Source of the DNA: Bacteroidia bacterium
Lineage (GTDB): Bacteria; Bacteroidota; Bacteroidia; B-17B0; Aurantibacillaceae
NCBI GenBank assembly: GCA_026415195.1
Contig: JAOAHO010000030.1
Coordinates: forward strand, 1-37,040
Length of the DNA stretch: 37,040 nucleotides
Reading direction: 5' to 3'
In this document: piece by piece, positions 1-11,191 of the stretch
How the letters are laid out: each line of letters begins with the position of its first letter
How positions within the stretch are numbered: position 1 is the stretch's first letter
The notes under the pieces: model-generated
Told to the model about the DNA's origin: nothing
The model's database searches: none
The model's input: the letters and a program-made list of their open reading frames with translations, nothing else
Made by a program: the position numbers and the translations under genes

Positions 1-913
1 TCTTGATATAGTCGGCAATTTGTTCTTTGGTTGGAAGACCACCACCAAGTGACTCCTTCAATTCCATAATCCAGACCAAAACCTCCTGGTTGGCCAAACC
101 GTGTAATGGGCCCGCTAAACCCGTCATGCCGGCAGCAAATGAGAGGTAAGGATCGGAAAGTGCAGAGCCTACCAAATGTGTGGCATGTGCAGAAACATTC
201 CCCCCCTCATGATCGGCATGAATAGTCAGGTAAAGGCGCATCAGCCGCTTCATATCGAAGGATTCCCACCCCAGCATATGGGCAAAATTCGCTGCCCAGT
301 CAAGTTTATGATCAGGTTCAATATGTACACCATTTTTGTACTTTCTTCGGTAAATATAAGCCGCCACCCTCGGAAGCCGGGCAATCAGGTTCATGCTGTC
401 TTCATAAACATAATCCCAATAATCTTTTTTACTGATTCCCTTGGCATAGGCTTTGGCAAACAAACTTTCCGTTTGCATGGCAAGTATCCCGGTTATGAAT
501 TGTGTCATGGGATGCGTATCAATCGGCAATTCTTCTATCACATCAAACACATGCTTAGGAACATTATTTCTTTTAACCCATTCCGTGGTAATGAACTGCA
601 CATCTTCCTGAGTGGGTAGTTCGCCAATCAACATTAAGTAAAAAATTCCTTCAGGCAAAGGTTCGGTACCTCCGGGGGCTTTTGGAAGAAGCTTTCTCAG
701 TTCAGGGATGGAATATCCCCGGAACCGAATGCCCTCGTTCGGATCGAGCCTTGAGGTCTCGGTTACCAGTCCCGTCATTCCGCGCATTCCCTGGTAAATT
801 TGTGCCACGGTGTATTCCCCCCATTTCATGTCACCGTATTCTTTAATAATCTTTTTAACCAGGACGGAAAGCTCGTCGGCTTTTTGTTTGAATTTTTCTT
901 TCAACTTATCCAT
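1..913 (-). CDS. gltA: citrate synthase, mitochondrial-like type (partial, 3' end off window)
   Basis: Condenses oxaloacetate with acetyl-CoA to citrate, the entry step of the TCA cycle. I translated it by hand from the ATG at 913; 304 codons are present and the frame runs open through the left edge, so roughly the last 130 residues are missing. Residues 232-250 ([19 protein letters not shown]) and 266-279 ([14 protein letters not shown]) carry the two catalytic histidines (H235, H271); the catalytic Asp lies beyond the edge. These blocks resemble mitochondrial citrate synthase ([35 protein letters not shown]) much more than the E. coli GltA type. The start follows the eno stop by 3 nt, so it is the third gene of the pckA-eno operon. 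Family call is firm; the gene symbol is by function only. Confidence 0.93.
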   Translation of the reverse strand, partial: [304 protein letters not shown]

Positions 914-916
914 AGT

Positions 917-3837
<2,921 letters not shown>

Positions 3838-3852
3838 ACCTTAAAATTTCGG

Positions 3853-3880
3853 CAAAGATATATAAAAACAACCGCCCAAA
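3853..3880 (-). promoter_or_regulatory. Bacteroidota-type promoter of the pckA operon
   Basis: On the minus strand a -7 box TATCTTTG (3853-3860) fits the Bacteroidota consensus TAnnTTTG. A TTTG (3877-3880) sits 16 bp further upstream and could be the -33 element, slightly closer than usual. The box ends 15 nt before the pckA ATG. Confidence 0.6.
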
Positions 3881-3908
3881 GGGCATAGATATTAAAATTT
3901 AATTAACC

Positions 3909-3932
3909 AAGGCAATGCCTTACAACAAGGCA
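3909..3932. repeat. three-arm inverted repeat between the pgm operon end and the pckA promoter
   Basis: Arms AAGGCA (3909-3914), TGCCTT (3916-3921) and AAGGCA (3927-3932) alternate. The first two form a near-perfect 13-bp palindrome; the last two form a 6-bp stem with a 5-nt loop. It lies about 65 bp upstream of the inferred pckA transcription start and about 40 nt after the stop of the upstream gene. It could be an activator site for pckA or part of a weak terminator for the mutase operon; the T-rich stretch after it is interrupted. Confidence 0.4.
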
Positions 3933-3972
3933 AAACAGCGTAATTTTAGATGTAGGAAAAGCGCGGTAAAAC

Positions 3973-5382
3973 CTAAAAAATTTCTTTGGCCGTCTCGTTC
4001 AGAATATCCTGAACTTTTTCCTTATTCTCGGCTTCGGCATATATCCTGAGTAAGGGTTCCGTACCGCTGGCCCGGAGCATGACCCAGGAATTCTCGTCGA
4101 AATGAAACTTAAAACCGTCCAAATCTTCCATCCGAATAACTTTATACTTACCAAAAGAGGTATATTTTTGTTGCTCACAATTTTTTAAAATTTCTTTTTT
4201 CTTTGACTCTTCTAAATGTACGTCGTTTCGTGCAAAAGAGAATGGCCCGGTAATTTCATAAATTTCCTTAATCAAATCGTCGAGATTTTTTCCGGTCTTG
4301 GCCATAAATTCCCAAAGCGTCAGTCCCATCCAGATGCCGTCGCGTTCGGGAATGTGGCCCATAATGGCAATGCCGCCGCTTTCTTCTCCTCCCATCAGCA
4401 CAGGTTCCTTCACCATGATACCGGCAATGTATTTGAACCCGATTTTCACCACATCCAAAGGCAAACCATAGTGTTGGCAGATTTTCGCAATTTTATTGGT
4501 AGAGCTGAAAGCTGTGGCTACTTTGCCTTTCAGCCCTTTGTATTTGGCAAGATAATGTATTAAGAGTAACATGATGTGGTGCGAGTCCACAAATTCGCCC
4601 CGCCCGTTATAAAGCCCGATGCGGTCGGCATCGCCGTCGGTGACCAAGCCGCAGTCAATATTACCGTTGTTCCTGATGAAGTCGGAAAATTCTTTCAGGT
4701 TTTTGTGAATGGGTTCAGGAGCTTGTCCATGAAAACCCGGATTGTGATCAGAATGCAAATGATGGATTTCAGGAAACAATCTTTTCATGATTTTCTGTCC
4801 TGCCCCAAACATGCTGTCGTAGGCCAGGCGCAAACCGGAATTTTTAATGGCTGCCAGGTCGAATTTTTCATGAACCAGGTTGAAATAATCTTGCTCCAGG
4901 TCGGCCTCTTTCCATTTTCCGGATTCTTTGAATTTTTGAAGTGACAGGGTATCCGTATCAAAAGGCGGATTTTCGGGAATCATTTTTTCTATCACTGAAA
5001 TTTCCTCGGGGCTGAGCGGGCCTCCGAAAGATGCTTTGATTTTGTATCCGTGCCAGGACGGGGGATTGTGGCTTGCGGTTAAAATGATACCCAAAGAAGC
5101 CCCGTAATTTCTGGTTCCCAGCGAAAGCATAGGGGTGGTAACAAATCCCTTGGCCTGAATAACCTCAATATCATGCTCCAAAAGTGTTTTTGCTACGGTT
5201 TCGGCAAAGATTTCTCCGTTAAAGCGGCAATCATGGCCCAAGACCACCCTGGGTGTAAGATTTTTTTGTTTGATGTATGCAGCTACGGCCGAACTGACCC
5301 GTATGAGGTTTTCACAATTGTAATCCTTACCGATGATGGCTCGCCAGCCATCCGTTCCGAATTTAATGCTTCTGTATAACAT
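3973..5382 (-). CDS. phosphoglucomutase/phosphomannomutase family protein
   Basis: Alpha-D-phosphohexomutase, moving phosphate between C1 and C6 of glucose, mannose or glucosamine; cytosolic. The 469-residue product shows all four family motifs in order: phosphoserine loop TASHNP (102-107, S104), metal-binding DGDADR, sugar-binding GGEESGG, and the C-terminal phosphate-binding RASGTEPLLRIY. The GEESGG form and FGTDGWRA start resemble archaeal/Bacteroidota phosphoglucomutases rather than GlmM, but substrate cannot be fixed from sequence. It begins 5 nt after the ribH stop, so it is the last gene of a TPR-ribH-mutase operon; no functional link with riboflavin synthesis is known to me. Confidence 0.93.
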   Translation of the reverse strand: MLYRSIKFGTDGWRAIIGKDYNCENLIRVSSAVAAYIKQKNLTPRVVLGHDCRFNGEIFAETVAKTLLEHDIEVIQAKGFVTTPMLSLGTRNYGASLGIILTASHNPPSWHGYKIKASFGGPLSPEEISVIEKMIPENPPFDTDTLSLQKFKESGKWKEADLEQDYFNLVHEKFDLAAIKNSGLRLAYDSMFGAGQKIMKRLFPEIHHLHSDHNPGFHGQAPEPIHKNLKEFSDFIRNNGNIDCGLVTDGDADRIGLYNGRGEFVDSHHIMLLLIHYLAKYKGLKGKVATAFSSTNKIAKICQHYGLPLDVVKIGFKYIAGIMVKEPVLMGGEESGGIAIMGHIPERDGIWMGLTLWEFMAKTGKNLDDLIKEIYEITGPFSFARNDVHLEESKKKEILKNCEQQKYTSFGKYKVIRMEDLDGFKFHFDENSWVMLRASGTEPLLRIYAEAENKEKVQDILNETAKEIF

Positions 5383-5387
5383 AAGAA

Positions 5388-5882
5388 TCAGATGGATTTT
5401 TTTAGTTCAATCATGTGAAGGCAGGTAAGGGCCGCTTCCACTCCTTTGTTTCCATGACTTCCGCCCGCCCTTTCACGGGCCTGTTCAATATTCAAAGTGG
5501 TGATGACTCCGAACACAACGGGTTTTTGGTATTGCAGGCTTACGTCCATGATGCCGGCAGCAGTGGCCTGAGCAATGTAATCAAAATGCGGAGTGTCTCC
5601 TTTGATAAGACAACCCAGGCAAATGACCCCGTCCACTGTCGGATCAGAAGCATGCCATGAAGCTGCCAAGGGCAATTCGAAACTGCCGGGAACTTCGGAA
5701 ATCAAAATATTTTCTTTTTTTACATTGCTTTTTTGAAGTTCTTCAACGGCTCCTTTCAGCAATGATTTTGTAATTTCACTATTCCAACGTGAACAAACAA
5801 CAGCCACTCTATAATTTCCACCGGATATTTTTTTTTTAAATTCAGGTTGGGAAAGGTTCAGGCGTTTACCGGAAATGGCCAT
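5388..5882 (-). CDS. ribH: 6,7-dimethyl-8-ribityllumazine synthase
   Basis: Condenses 5-amino-6-ribitylamino-uracil with 3,4-dihydroxy-2-butanone 4-phosphate, the penultimate step of riboflavin synthesis. The 164-residue product has family length. The motif VPGSFELP (64-71) binds substrate, GCLIKGDTPHFDYI contains the catalytic His (H99), and GVITTLNIEQARERAGG is the conserved C-terminal block. It lies 12 nt after the TPR gene. A TPR protein directly upstream of ribH is, from memory, a common Bacteroidota arrangement. No FMN riboswitch is visible, as expected for an internal operon gene. Confidence 0.96.
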   Translation of the reverse strand: MAISGKRLNLSQPEFKKKISGGNYRVAVVCSRWNSEITKSLLKGAVEELQKSNVKKENILISEVPGSFELPLAASWHASDPTVDGVICLGCLIKGDTPHFDYIAQATAAGIMDVSLQYQKPVVFGVITTLNIEQARERAGGSHGNKGVEAALTCLHMIELKKSI

Positions 5883-5894
5883 AATACAGGAAGC

Positions 5895-6677
5895 TTACCA
5901 AAGATTAGCCAATGTTTTTACCCTGGCAATTTCTTTTTCAATTTCTTTGCCTATTTCCGTGCCATAATACTCTTTTTCAATTTGTTCATAAAGTTCAAGT
6001 GCCCGGTTGTAATCTTTTTTTAATTCACAGGCAAAAGCAGCTTTTTTAAGAAAAAAAGGAGAAGTAAAATCGTTACGCTTTTTATCGGCTGCTTTCAAGT
6101 AATAGGCAATAGCGTCGTCGGTTTTTCCCAATTCCATGGATGCATCACCACAAAGTCCGATGGCCATGGGCCCCACAAATTCATCATTAAGGGAATATTT
6201 CTTCAGGCATTCGATGGCTCTTTCAAAATTGCCCAAACGCAAATGGCATACTCCGGCATAATAAGCAGCCAACTTGCCGGTTTTGGTTAGGGAATATTCA
6301 TCCATGATTTGTTCGAAGCCCATCATGGACTTTTGCCCGTCGGCAGAAAGCACCATTTTCCCCCCTTTCAATGCCACCTGAAAGCTGTCTTTTTCGAAAT
6401 ACTGTTGTGCCCAAAAGATTTCATTAGAAGCTTCTTTTTCTTTCTCAGGCAAATACATCATGAAAAAATAAACCACACCTGCTGCAATAGCAATAATTCC
6501 CCCCCCGATATATTGGATTGCTTTTTTGTTTTTCTGATAATACACTTCCAGCCATTCGAACCCCTCGCCCAGCTTGAATTTAGGTTTGGCTGATTCGGAT
6601 TTAATTTCATCGGTTACCGGCTCGGCACCGGTGGTTACATTTAAATCCTCATGAGTGTTTTTAACTTCTTCCGACAT
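5895..6677 (-). CDS. membrane-anchored tetratricopeptide repeat protein
   Basis: Unknown exact function; TPR proteins of this layout act as scaffolds at the cell envelope. The 260-residue product has a charged cytosolic N-terminus (1-55), one transmembrane helix (about 57-77, IGGGIIAIAAGVVYFFMMYL) and a C-terminal part with TPR-like helix pairs (about 85-255, for example LAAYYAGVCHLRLGNFERAIECL and DDAIAYYLKAADKK). The plan resembles YfgM/BamD-like TPR proteins, but no specific role can be assigned. It is the first gene of the operon with ribH and the mutase; a -7 box lies 27 nt upstream. Confidence 0.8.
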   Translation of the reverse strand: MSEEVKNTHEDLNVTTGAEPVTDEIKSESAKPKFKLGEGFEWLEVYYQKNKKAIQYIGGGIIAIAAGVVYFFMMYLPEKEKEASNEIFWAQQYFEKDSFQVALKGGKMVLSADGQKSMMGFEQIMDEYSLTKTGKLAAYYAGVCHLRLGNFERAIECLKKYSLNDEFVGPMAIGLCGDASMELGKTDDAIAYYLKAADKKRNDFTSPFFLKKAAFACELKKDYNRALELYEQIEKEYYGTEIGKEIEKEIARVKTLANLW

Positions 6678-6704
6678 ATAATGAATGAATTAAAAATAAG
6701 CCTG

Positions 6705-6712
6705 CAAATTTA
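6705..6712 (-). promoter_or_regulatory. -7 box of the TPR-ribH-mutase operon
   Basis: Minus-strand TAAATTTG matches TAnnTTTG and lies 27 nt before the ATG. A TTG 22 bp upstream could be the -33 element but is weak support. Confidence 0.5.
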
Positions 6713-6754
6713 ATTTTTTTGGTTGAAATAGAAGCAATGATTACAAATTAACCG

Positions 6755-8311
6755 TTAGCGTGCTATACTTGTGGCCCTTTTTTCACGGATAACAGTTACC
6801 CTCACTTGACCGGGATAGGTCATTTCGTTCTGGATGCGCTGTGAAATTTCAAATGCCAGTTCATCGGCACGTTGGTCAGAGATTTTTTCCGTGTTAACAA
6901 TAACACGCAATTCCCTTCCGGCCTGAATGGCATAGGATTTTTCAACCCCGTCATAATTCATGGCCAAGGCTTCCAGTTCTTTTATCCGCTTCATGTATTG
7001 TTCGGCGATTTCCCGGCGGGCACCCGGACGGGCACCGCTGATGGCATCGCACACTTGCACAATGGGGGCGTAAAGGGAAGTCATTTCTATTTCGTCGTGA
7101 TGTGCGCCTATGGCATTGCACACCTCGGGTTTTTCCTTATATTTCTCGGCCCACTTCATACCCAAAATGGCATGCGGCAATTCTGGCTCTTCATCGGGCA
7201 CTTTTCCGATGTCGTGTAACAATCCTGCACGCTTTGCTATCTTGGGGTTTAATCCGAGTTCGGAAGCCATGATGGCACACAGATTGGCCACCTCGCGGCT
7301 GTGTTGCAAAAGGTTCTGGCCATACGATGAACGATATTTCATTTTACCCACCAGACGCATCAGTTCCGGATGCAGGCCATGTATTCCCAAATCAATGCAG
7401 GTGCGTTTGCCTGTCTCGAATATCTCTTCTTCAATCATTTTACGGGTTTTCTCCACCACTTCTTCAATGCGTGCAGGGTGAATACGTCCGTCGGTAACAA
7501 GTTGGTGTAGTGCCAGGCGGCAAATTTCGCGACGTACGGGATCAAAGCAACTTAGGGTTATGGCATCGGGGGTGTCGTCGATGATGATTTCCACGCCGGT
7601 GGCGGCTTCCAATGCTTTGATATTACGCCCTTCCCGGCCAATAATGCGGCCTTTGGTTTCGTCGCCTTCAATATGAAAAACCGTTATGGCATTTTCAACG
7701 GCCACTTCGGTGGCCAGTCGTTGAATGGATTGAATGATGATTTTCTTGGCTTCTTTGTTGGCCGTCAGTTTGGCCTCGTCCATAATTTCTTTCACATAAG
7801 CCTGAGCCTGAAGGCGGGCTTCCTCGCGTATGGATTCAATTAACTGTTGCCTGGCTTCCTCGGCCTTCAAGCCGCTGATTTTTTCCAACAATTCCACCTG
7901 ATGGCGATGTTGCTTTTCCAATTCTTCACGGCGCGATTGAATTATTTCCAGACTTTGTTCATATTTTTGCTGCAATTGCTGAACTTCTTTTTCTTTTCGC
8001 CCCAACTCCTCGAACTTCCTGTTCAATTCAATTTCTTTTTGTTTGGCTTTGTTTTCCAATAACTGAATTTGCCGGTTACTTTCCTGAATATGCTTTTCGT
8101 GCTCGGCCTTCAGGGCCAGAAATTTTTCTTTGGCTTGCTGGATTTTTTCCTGCTTAATGGCCTCGGCTTTTACCTCGGCTTCTTTCAGCTTAAGTTCACG
8201 TTCTTTTTTTGCCGATGCATTGATACGGCTGTTCCCGATAAAAAAACCCACCAATACTCCAATCACGGCAGTGGCCGCAACAATAATGATCCACCAGGTT
8301 TGTGCTTCCAT
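6755..8311 (-). CDS. rny: ribonuclease Y
   Basis: Membrane-anchored endoribonuclease that starts mRNA decay. The 518-residue product has family length and order: transmembrane helix (7-26), long coiled coil (about 30-200), KH RNA-binding domain with [10 protein letters not shown] (221-230), then the HD phosphohydrolase domain with the metal-binding LLHDIGK (H366, D367) and GAHHDE. It is the third gene of the coiled coil-zapA-rny operon, 37 nt after zapA; zapA-rny adjacency is usual in Bacteroidota. The ATG lies in the 3' arm of a 9-bp hairpin, so translation may be controlled by folding of the leader. Confidence 0.97.
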   Translation of the reverse strand: MEAQTWWIIIVAATAVIGVLVGFFIGNSRINASAKKERELKLKEAEVKAEAIKQEKIQQAKEKFLALKAEHEKHIQESNRQIQLLENKAKQKEIELNRKFEELGRKEKEVQQLQQKYEQSLEIIQSRREELEKQHRHQVELLEKISGLKAEEARQQLIESIREEARLQAQAYVKEIMDEAKLTANKEAKKIIIQSIQRLATEVAVENAITVFHIEGDETKGRIIGREGRNIKALEAATGVEIIIDDTPDAITLSCFDPVRREICRLALHQLVTDGRIHPARIEEVVEKTRKMIEEEIFETGKRTCIDLGIHGLHPELMRLVGKMKYRSSYGQNLLQHSREVANLCAIMASELGLNPKIAKRAGLLHDIGKVPDEEPELPHAILGMKWAEKYKEKPEVCNAIGAHHDEIEMTSLYAPIVQVCDAISGARPGARREIAEQYMKRIKELEALAMNYDGVEKSYAIQAGRELRVIVNTEKISDQRADELAFEISQRIQNEMTYPGQVRVTVIREKRATSIAR

Positions 8312-8337
8312 ACATGTTTACGTTTTTTACATGTATG
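8309..8337 (-). promoter_or_regulatory. hairpin enclosing the rny start codon
   Basis: CATACATGT (8309-8317) and ACATGTATG (8329-8337) form a perfect 9-bp inverted repeat with an 11-nt loop. In the mRNA the rny ATG is the last three bases of the 3' arm, so the start codon is paired when the stem forms. The stem is AT-rich (3 of 9 pairs are GC), so only moderately stable. Confidence 0.5.
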
Positions 8338-8348
8338 AAACAAACAAG

Positions 8349-8681
8349 TCAGGGATTAGAATTGTCGGGATCAGGAGTGGATTGGATTTTAAGCACTTCT
8401 TCCTTGTGCCACTGAAGCATTCCTTTGATTTCTTCAAACATCTTTTGGAACACTTTCAGTTCTTCCCTCAGTTCGCTTTCTTTTTTTGCCATGATCGACA
8501 CCAGATACAAGGTAACCATGGCTAATAGTTCCGATTTATCTTTTATGGCATAGCTTTTTTCAAACTCTGCCATTTTTTCATTGATTAATCGAACTGCCTC
8601 CATTAAGTTATCTCGGCTTGACTCATCCACCCTGACCGGTAACTTTTTTCCCGCAATTTCTATATGCTCAACCCGGCTCAT
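8349..8681 (-). CDS. zapA: cell division protein ZapA
   Basis: FtsZ-binding protein that stabilises the Z ring. The 110-residue product has the N-terminal beta-strand region typical of the family (IEIAGKKLPVRVDESSRDNLMEAVRLINEKM, described here in two parts: IEIAGKKLPVRV and NLMEAVRLINEKM), then a helical C-terminal half (about 45-95) that would form the tetrameric coiled coil. It begins 26 nt after the large coiled-coil gene and is followed by rny. Short length and position between a coiled-coil gene and rny support the call. The C-terminal tail (TPDPDNSNP) is probably disordered. Confidence 0.88.
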   Translation of the reverse strand: MSRVEHIEIAGKKLPVRVDESSRDNLMEAVRLINEKMAEFEKSYAIKDKSELLAMVTLYLVSIMAKKESELREELKVFQKMFEEIKGMLQWHKEEVLKIQSTPDPDNSNP

Positions 8682-8707
8682 AATTCAGGGCAGATTTTAG
8701 CGATAAC

Positions 8708-11092
8708 TTAACCCAACAATTGTATGCACTTGTCTATTTCATACAATAGTTCGTTAATTTTATCTTTCAAACCCTCGTTTGAAGGTTTGTTTTGTGCTGC
8801 TAAGATAACATTTTTTCGGTGATCGTTCAGATGTTTTGTGTCAATTTGTTGAATATCAATATTTTGCGATAAATTTTCAAGAATTTCATTCATTTTCAAC
8901 AATTGGTCGGCAAGTTTTTCTTTTTCTTCCAGTAAATTCAATTTTTCCGAATTCAGTTCATCAATCTGACGGAATAATTTTCTGATGAATTTTTCTTCCT
9001 CTTCCGAACGTATTTTTTTATTGTTGGTGTGGAGTTTTTCAATTTCAGATTTTAATTCTTCATTTTCCTTTAACAGGGTCTTATTTGTTTTATTCAACCC
9101 CATGAATTCCGATTGCAAATCGAGATACAACTGTTCGAATTTTTCTTTTTCAGTACGTAAAGCAATAATTTCAGGCTCCAACCCCGACAAAGACAAAACT
9201 TTTTCCTGCAATGTACTGATTTGTCCTTCATAACTTTTTAATGTGGCATTCAGCCCCGCAATGTTTGCCTGGAGTTGAGTTATTTCAAAAGATTTATTAT
9301 CCAATAATTCTTTCCACTCATTAATCCTTCCTTCGGTTTTGGACACCAATTCTTCATATTCCGCACGCATTAATTGAAGTTCCGAACTCTGATGTTGATA
9401 TTTCTCTTCCCATTCTCCGATTTCCCTGATAAGATTCTCGTTTTCAGTTATTAACTTCAGATATTCATTATTTTTTTCGGTAAGCAGTTCCCTGTATTTT
9501 TCAGCGATCCTGGCTTCCAGAGTTTCCAGTTCCGAATTTTTGGAATCCAGTTGTCTTTGTAATTCCTTTTTCTCGGACTCTGCTTTGTAAGAAAATTCTT
9601 CGATAGAATTTTTAAGTTCAGCCAGTTCACGGTCGCGCGCAATAATTCTTTCGCTTAGTTCGGAAATACGGAAATCTTTTTGATTGGATTCATTCAGGAT
9701 AGCTTCAATCACTTCAGCCATCTTTTCCTGGCCTTCATGGAGCGAGGCAATTTGTTGTTCCTTATCAGAGATCAGTTTTTCATATTCCTCCCTGACCCTG
9801 GCCACCCTTTCCTCTATTTCAAATAAAGTTCCTGAGTGCAGGCTTGCCAGTTCGTTGTTGCGTGCCTGCAAACTTTCCATTTCCGACTTAATTCTATCCA
9901 ACTCCCCTTTAAGTCCTTGAATAATGAGATCTCTTTCATTTAATTCAGAATTAATCTGTTCCAATTCACGAGCTTTTGCTTCGGCTTCTTTTGCCAAACC
10001 ATCTTTTTGAATTTGGGCATGATAGACTAAATGCGAAAGTTTTTCTTCATATTCACGAATCAATGTCTGGTTATGTTCTTCATGCTGTTGTCTGAGGCAT
10101 TCCATTTCCGAAGCATGAATCGCTTCCAATTCATAAATTTTCCGATCATATATTTCTTTAAATTCATCGGAAATGCGGTTATACTTTTCCGTAAGTTCTT
10201 GCAATTCTTTTCTCAATGAATTTTCCGACTCACCTTTGGCTTGTCGTTCGGAACTTATTTGTTCCTGTAATTCGTTTATCCGAACCTGGAGGTCTTCAAT
10301 TTCATTTTGCTTTTCTGAAATTTGTTGCTGAAATTCCCGAATCAACTCCTCTTTAGAAAAGCTGAATTCGGCCTGCAATTCCTCCAATTCTTTTTGTTTG
10401 TTTTCAATTTCCGAATTCAATTTTTTTTGAATGGCCAAATTTTCTGCTTCCCATTGGGATTGCTTTGCTGCCAATATATTTTCATACTCTTGGCGCAGGT
10501 TTTCAATTTTGAATTGGTTTTCCTGCTGCAGTTCATTCAGTTTTTTCGACCATTCATTGTCTTTTTCGGCACTTATGCGCCCCAAAATACTTTCAAAATT
10601 TCTGATTCTTTCTAAATACTCAGATTCCACTTTAGCCCTGATTCCATAGGCTTCACGTTCTTTTTCCTGTAATTTAGCTTCCCATTCCGCATTCAGTGAA
10701 TTCCACTTCTGACCGAATTCTTCCGCTAATTTTTCCCGCTCTGCAAGATAGGCACTTTCAAGGTTTTTTAATTTTTCTTCCAAATCGGAACATTGTTTTT
10801 GGAGTTGCTGTATTTCCGCATCTTTGCCATTTAGCTGCTGGCGGAACGTATCGCGCAACTCACGAAATGCTTCCACTTCTTTTTTGTAGGAACTCAGCTC
10901 TTTGCCCTGATTTTCCAATTTGGTTTTAAGTACCTCAATATTCACTTCCTGCCTTTTGCAAATTTCTTCACTTGCAATCAGCTGGTTCCTGTATTGATTC
11001 ATAGCTTTTCTTAGCGACTCGTATTCTTTTCTTAGCTGCAAATCAGATTCTATGATTTGTCGCAATTCTAAGGTGATTTCAGCAGAATTCAT
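8708..11092 (-). CDS. long coiled-coil protein upstream of zapA (ZapB-like C-terminus)
   Basis: Function not established. The 794-residue product is almost wholly charged heptad-type coiled coil (about 20-740; rich in E, K, Q, L), without signal peptide, transmembrane segment or ATPase motifs, so it is cytosolic and not an SMC protein. The last ~45 residues change character: after a variable linker comes LKDKINELLYEIDKCIQLLG. From memory, Bacteroidota often carry a ~100-residue ZapB-like coiled-coil gene directly before zapA ending in a similar EIDKCIALLN tail. If so this is a greatly lengthened version, and a role as a spacer or scaffold at the division site is an inference. It is the first gene of the operon; only a degenerate -7 box (TAAATTTA) is visible upstream. 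Confidence 0.8.
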   Translation of the reverse strand: MNSAEITLELRQIIESDLQLRKEYESLRKAMNQYRNQLIASEEICKRQEVNIEVLKTKLENQGKELSSYKKEVEAFRELRDTFRQQLNGKDAEIQQLQKQCSDLEEKLKNLESAYLAEREKLAEEFGQKWNSLNAEWEAKLQEKEREAYGIRAKVESEYLERIRNFESILGRISAEKDNEWSKKLNELQQENQFKIENLRQEYENILAAKQSQWEAENLAIQKKLNSEIENKQKELEELQAEFSFSKEELIREFQQQISEKQNEIEDLQVRINELQEQISSERQAKGESENSLRKELQELTEKYNRISDEFKEIYDRKIYELEAIHASEMECLRQQHEEHNQTLIREYEEKLSHLVYHAQIQKDGLAKEAEAKARELEQINSELNERDLIIQGLKGELDRIKSEMESLQARNNELASLHSGTLFEIEERVARVREEYEKLISDKEQQIASLHEGQEKMAEVIEAILNESNQKDFRISELSERIIARDRELAELKNSIEEFSYKAESEKKELQRQLDSKNSELETLEARIAEKYRELLTEKNNEYLKLITENENLIREIGEWEEKYQHQSSELQLMRAEYEELVSKTEGRINEWKELLDNKSFEITQLQANIAGLNATLKSYEGQISTLQEKVLSLSGLEPEIIALRTEKEKFEQLYLDLQSEFMGLNKTNKTLLKENEELKSEIEKLHTNNKKIRSEEEEKFIRKLFRQIDELNSEKLNLLEEKEKLADQLLKMNEILENLSQNIDIQQIDTKHLNDHRKNVILAAQNKPSNEGLKDKINELLYEIDKCIQLLG

Positions 11093-11153
11093 GCACCATT
11101 ATTTTCTGCTAAATTTATCTTAACAAAATGTTAGATTTTAGAAAAGAAAAAAT

Positions 11154-11180
11154 TTAATTAAACAACGTAATGTTAATTAA
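11154..11180 (-). terminator. possible terminator after the DUF6702 gene
   Basis: TTAATTAA (11154-11161) and TTAATTAA (11173-11180) can pair as an 8-bp stem with an 11-nt loop, and on the minus strand the stem is followed by a T-rich run. It lies 12 nt beyond the DUF6702 stop. The all-AT stem is weak. Confidence 0.3.
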
Positions 11181-11191
11181 GTTTTTGATTT

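Noticed and set aside
9457-10929. Several open frames on both strands within the coiled-coil gene
   Set aside because: They are by-products of the biased codon composition of the coiled coil, with no family motifs or promoters.
8708-11092. SMC, RecN or Rad50 identity for the long coiled-coil protein
   Set aside because: No Walker A or B motif or hinge domain is present; the sequence is continuous coiled coil.
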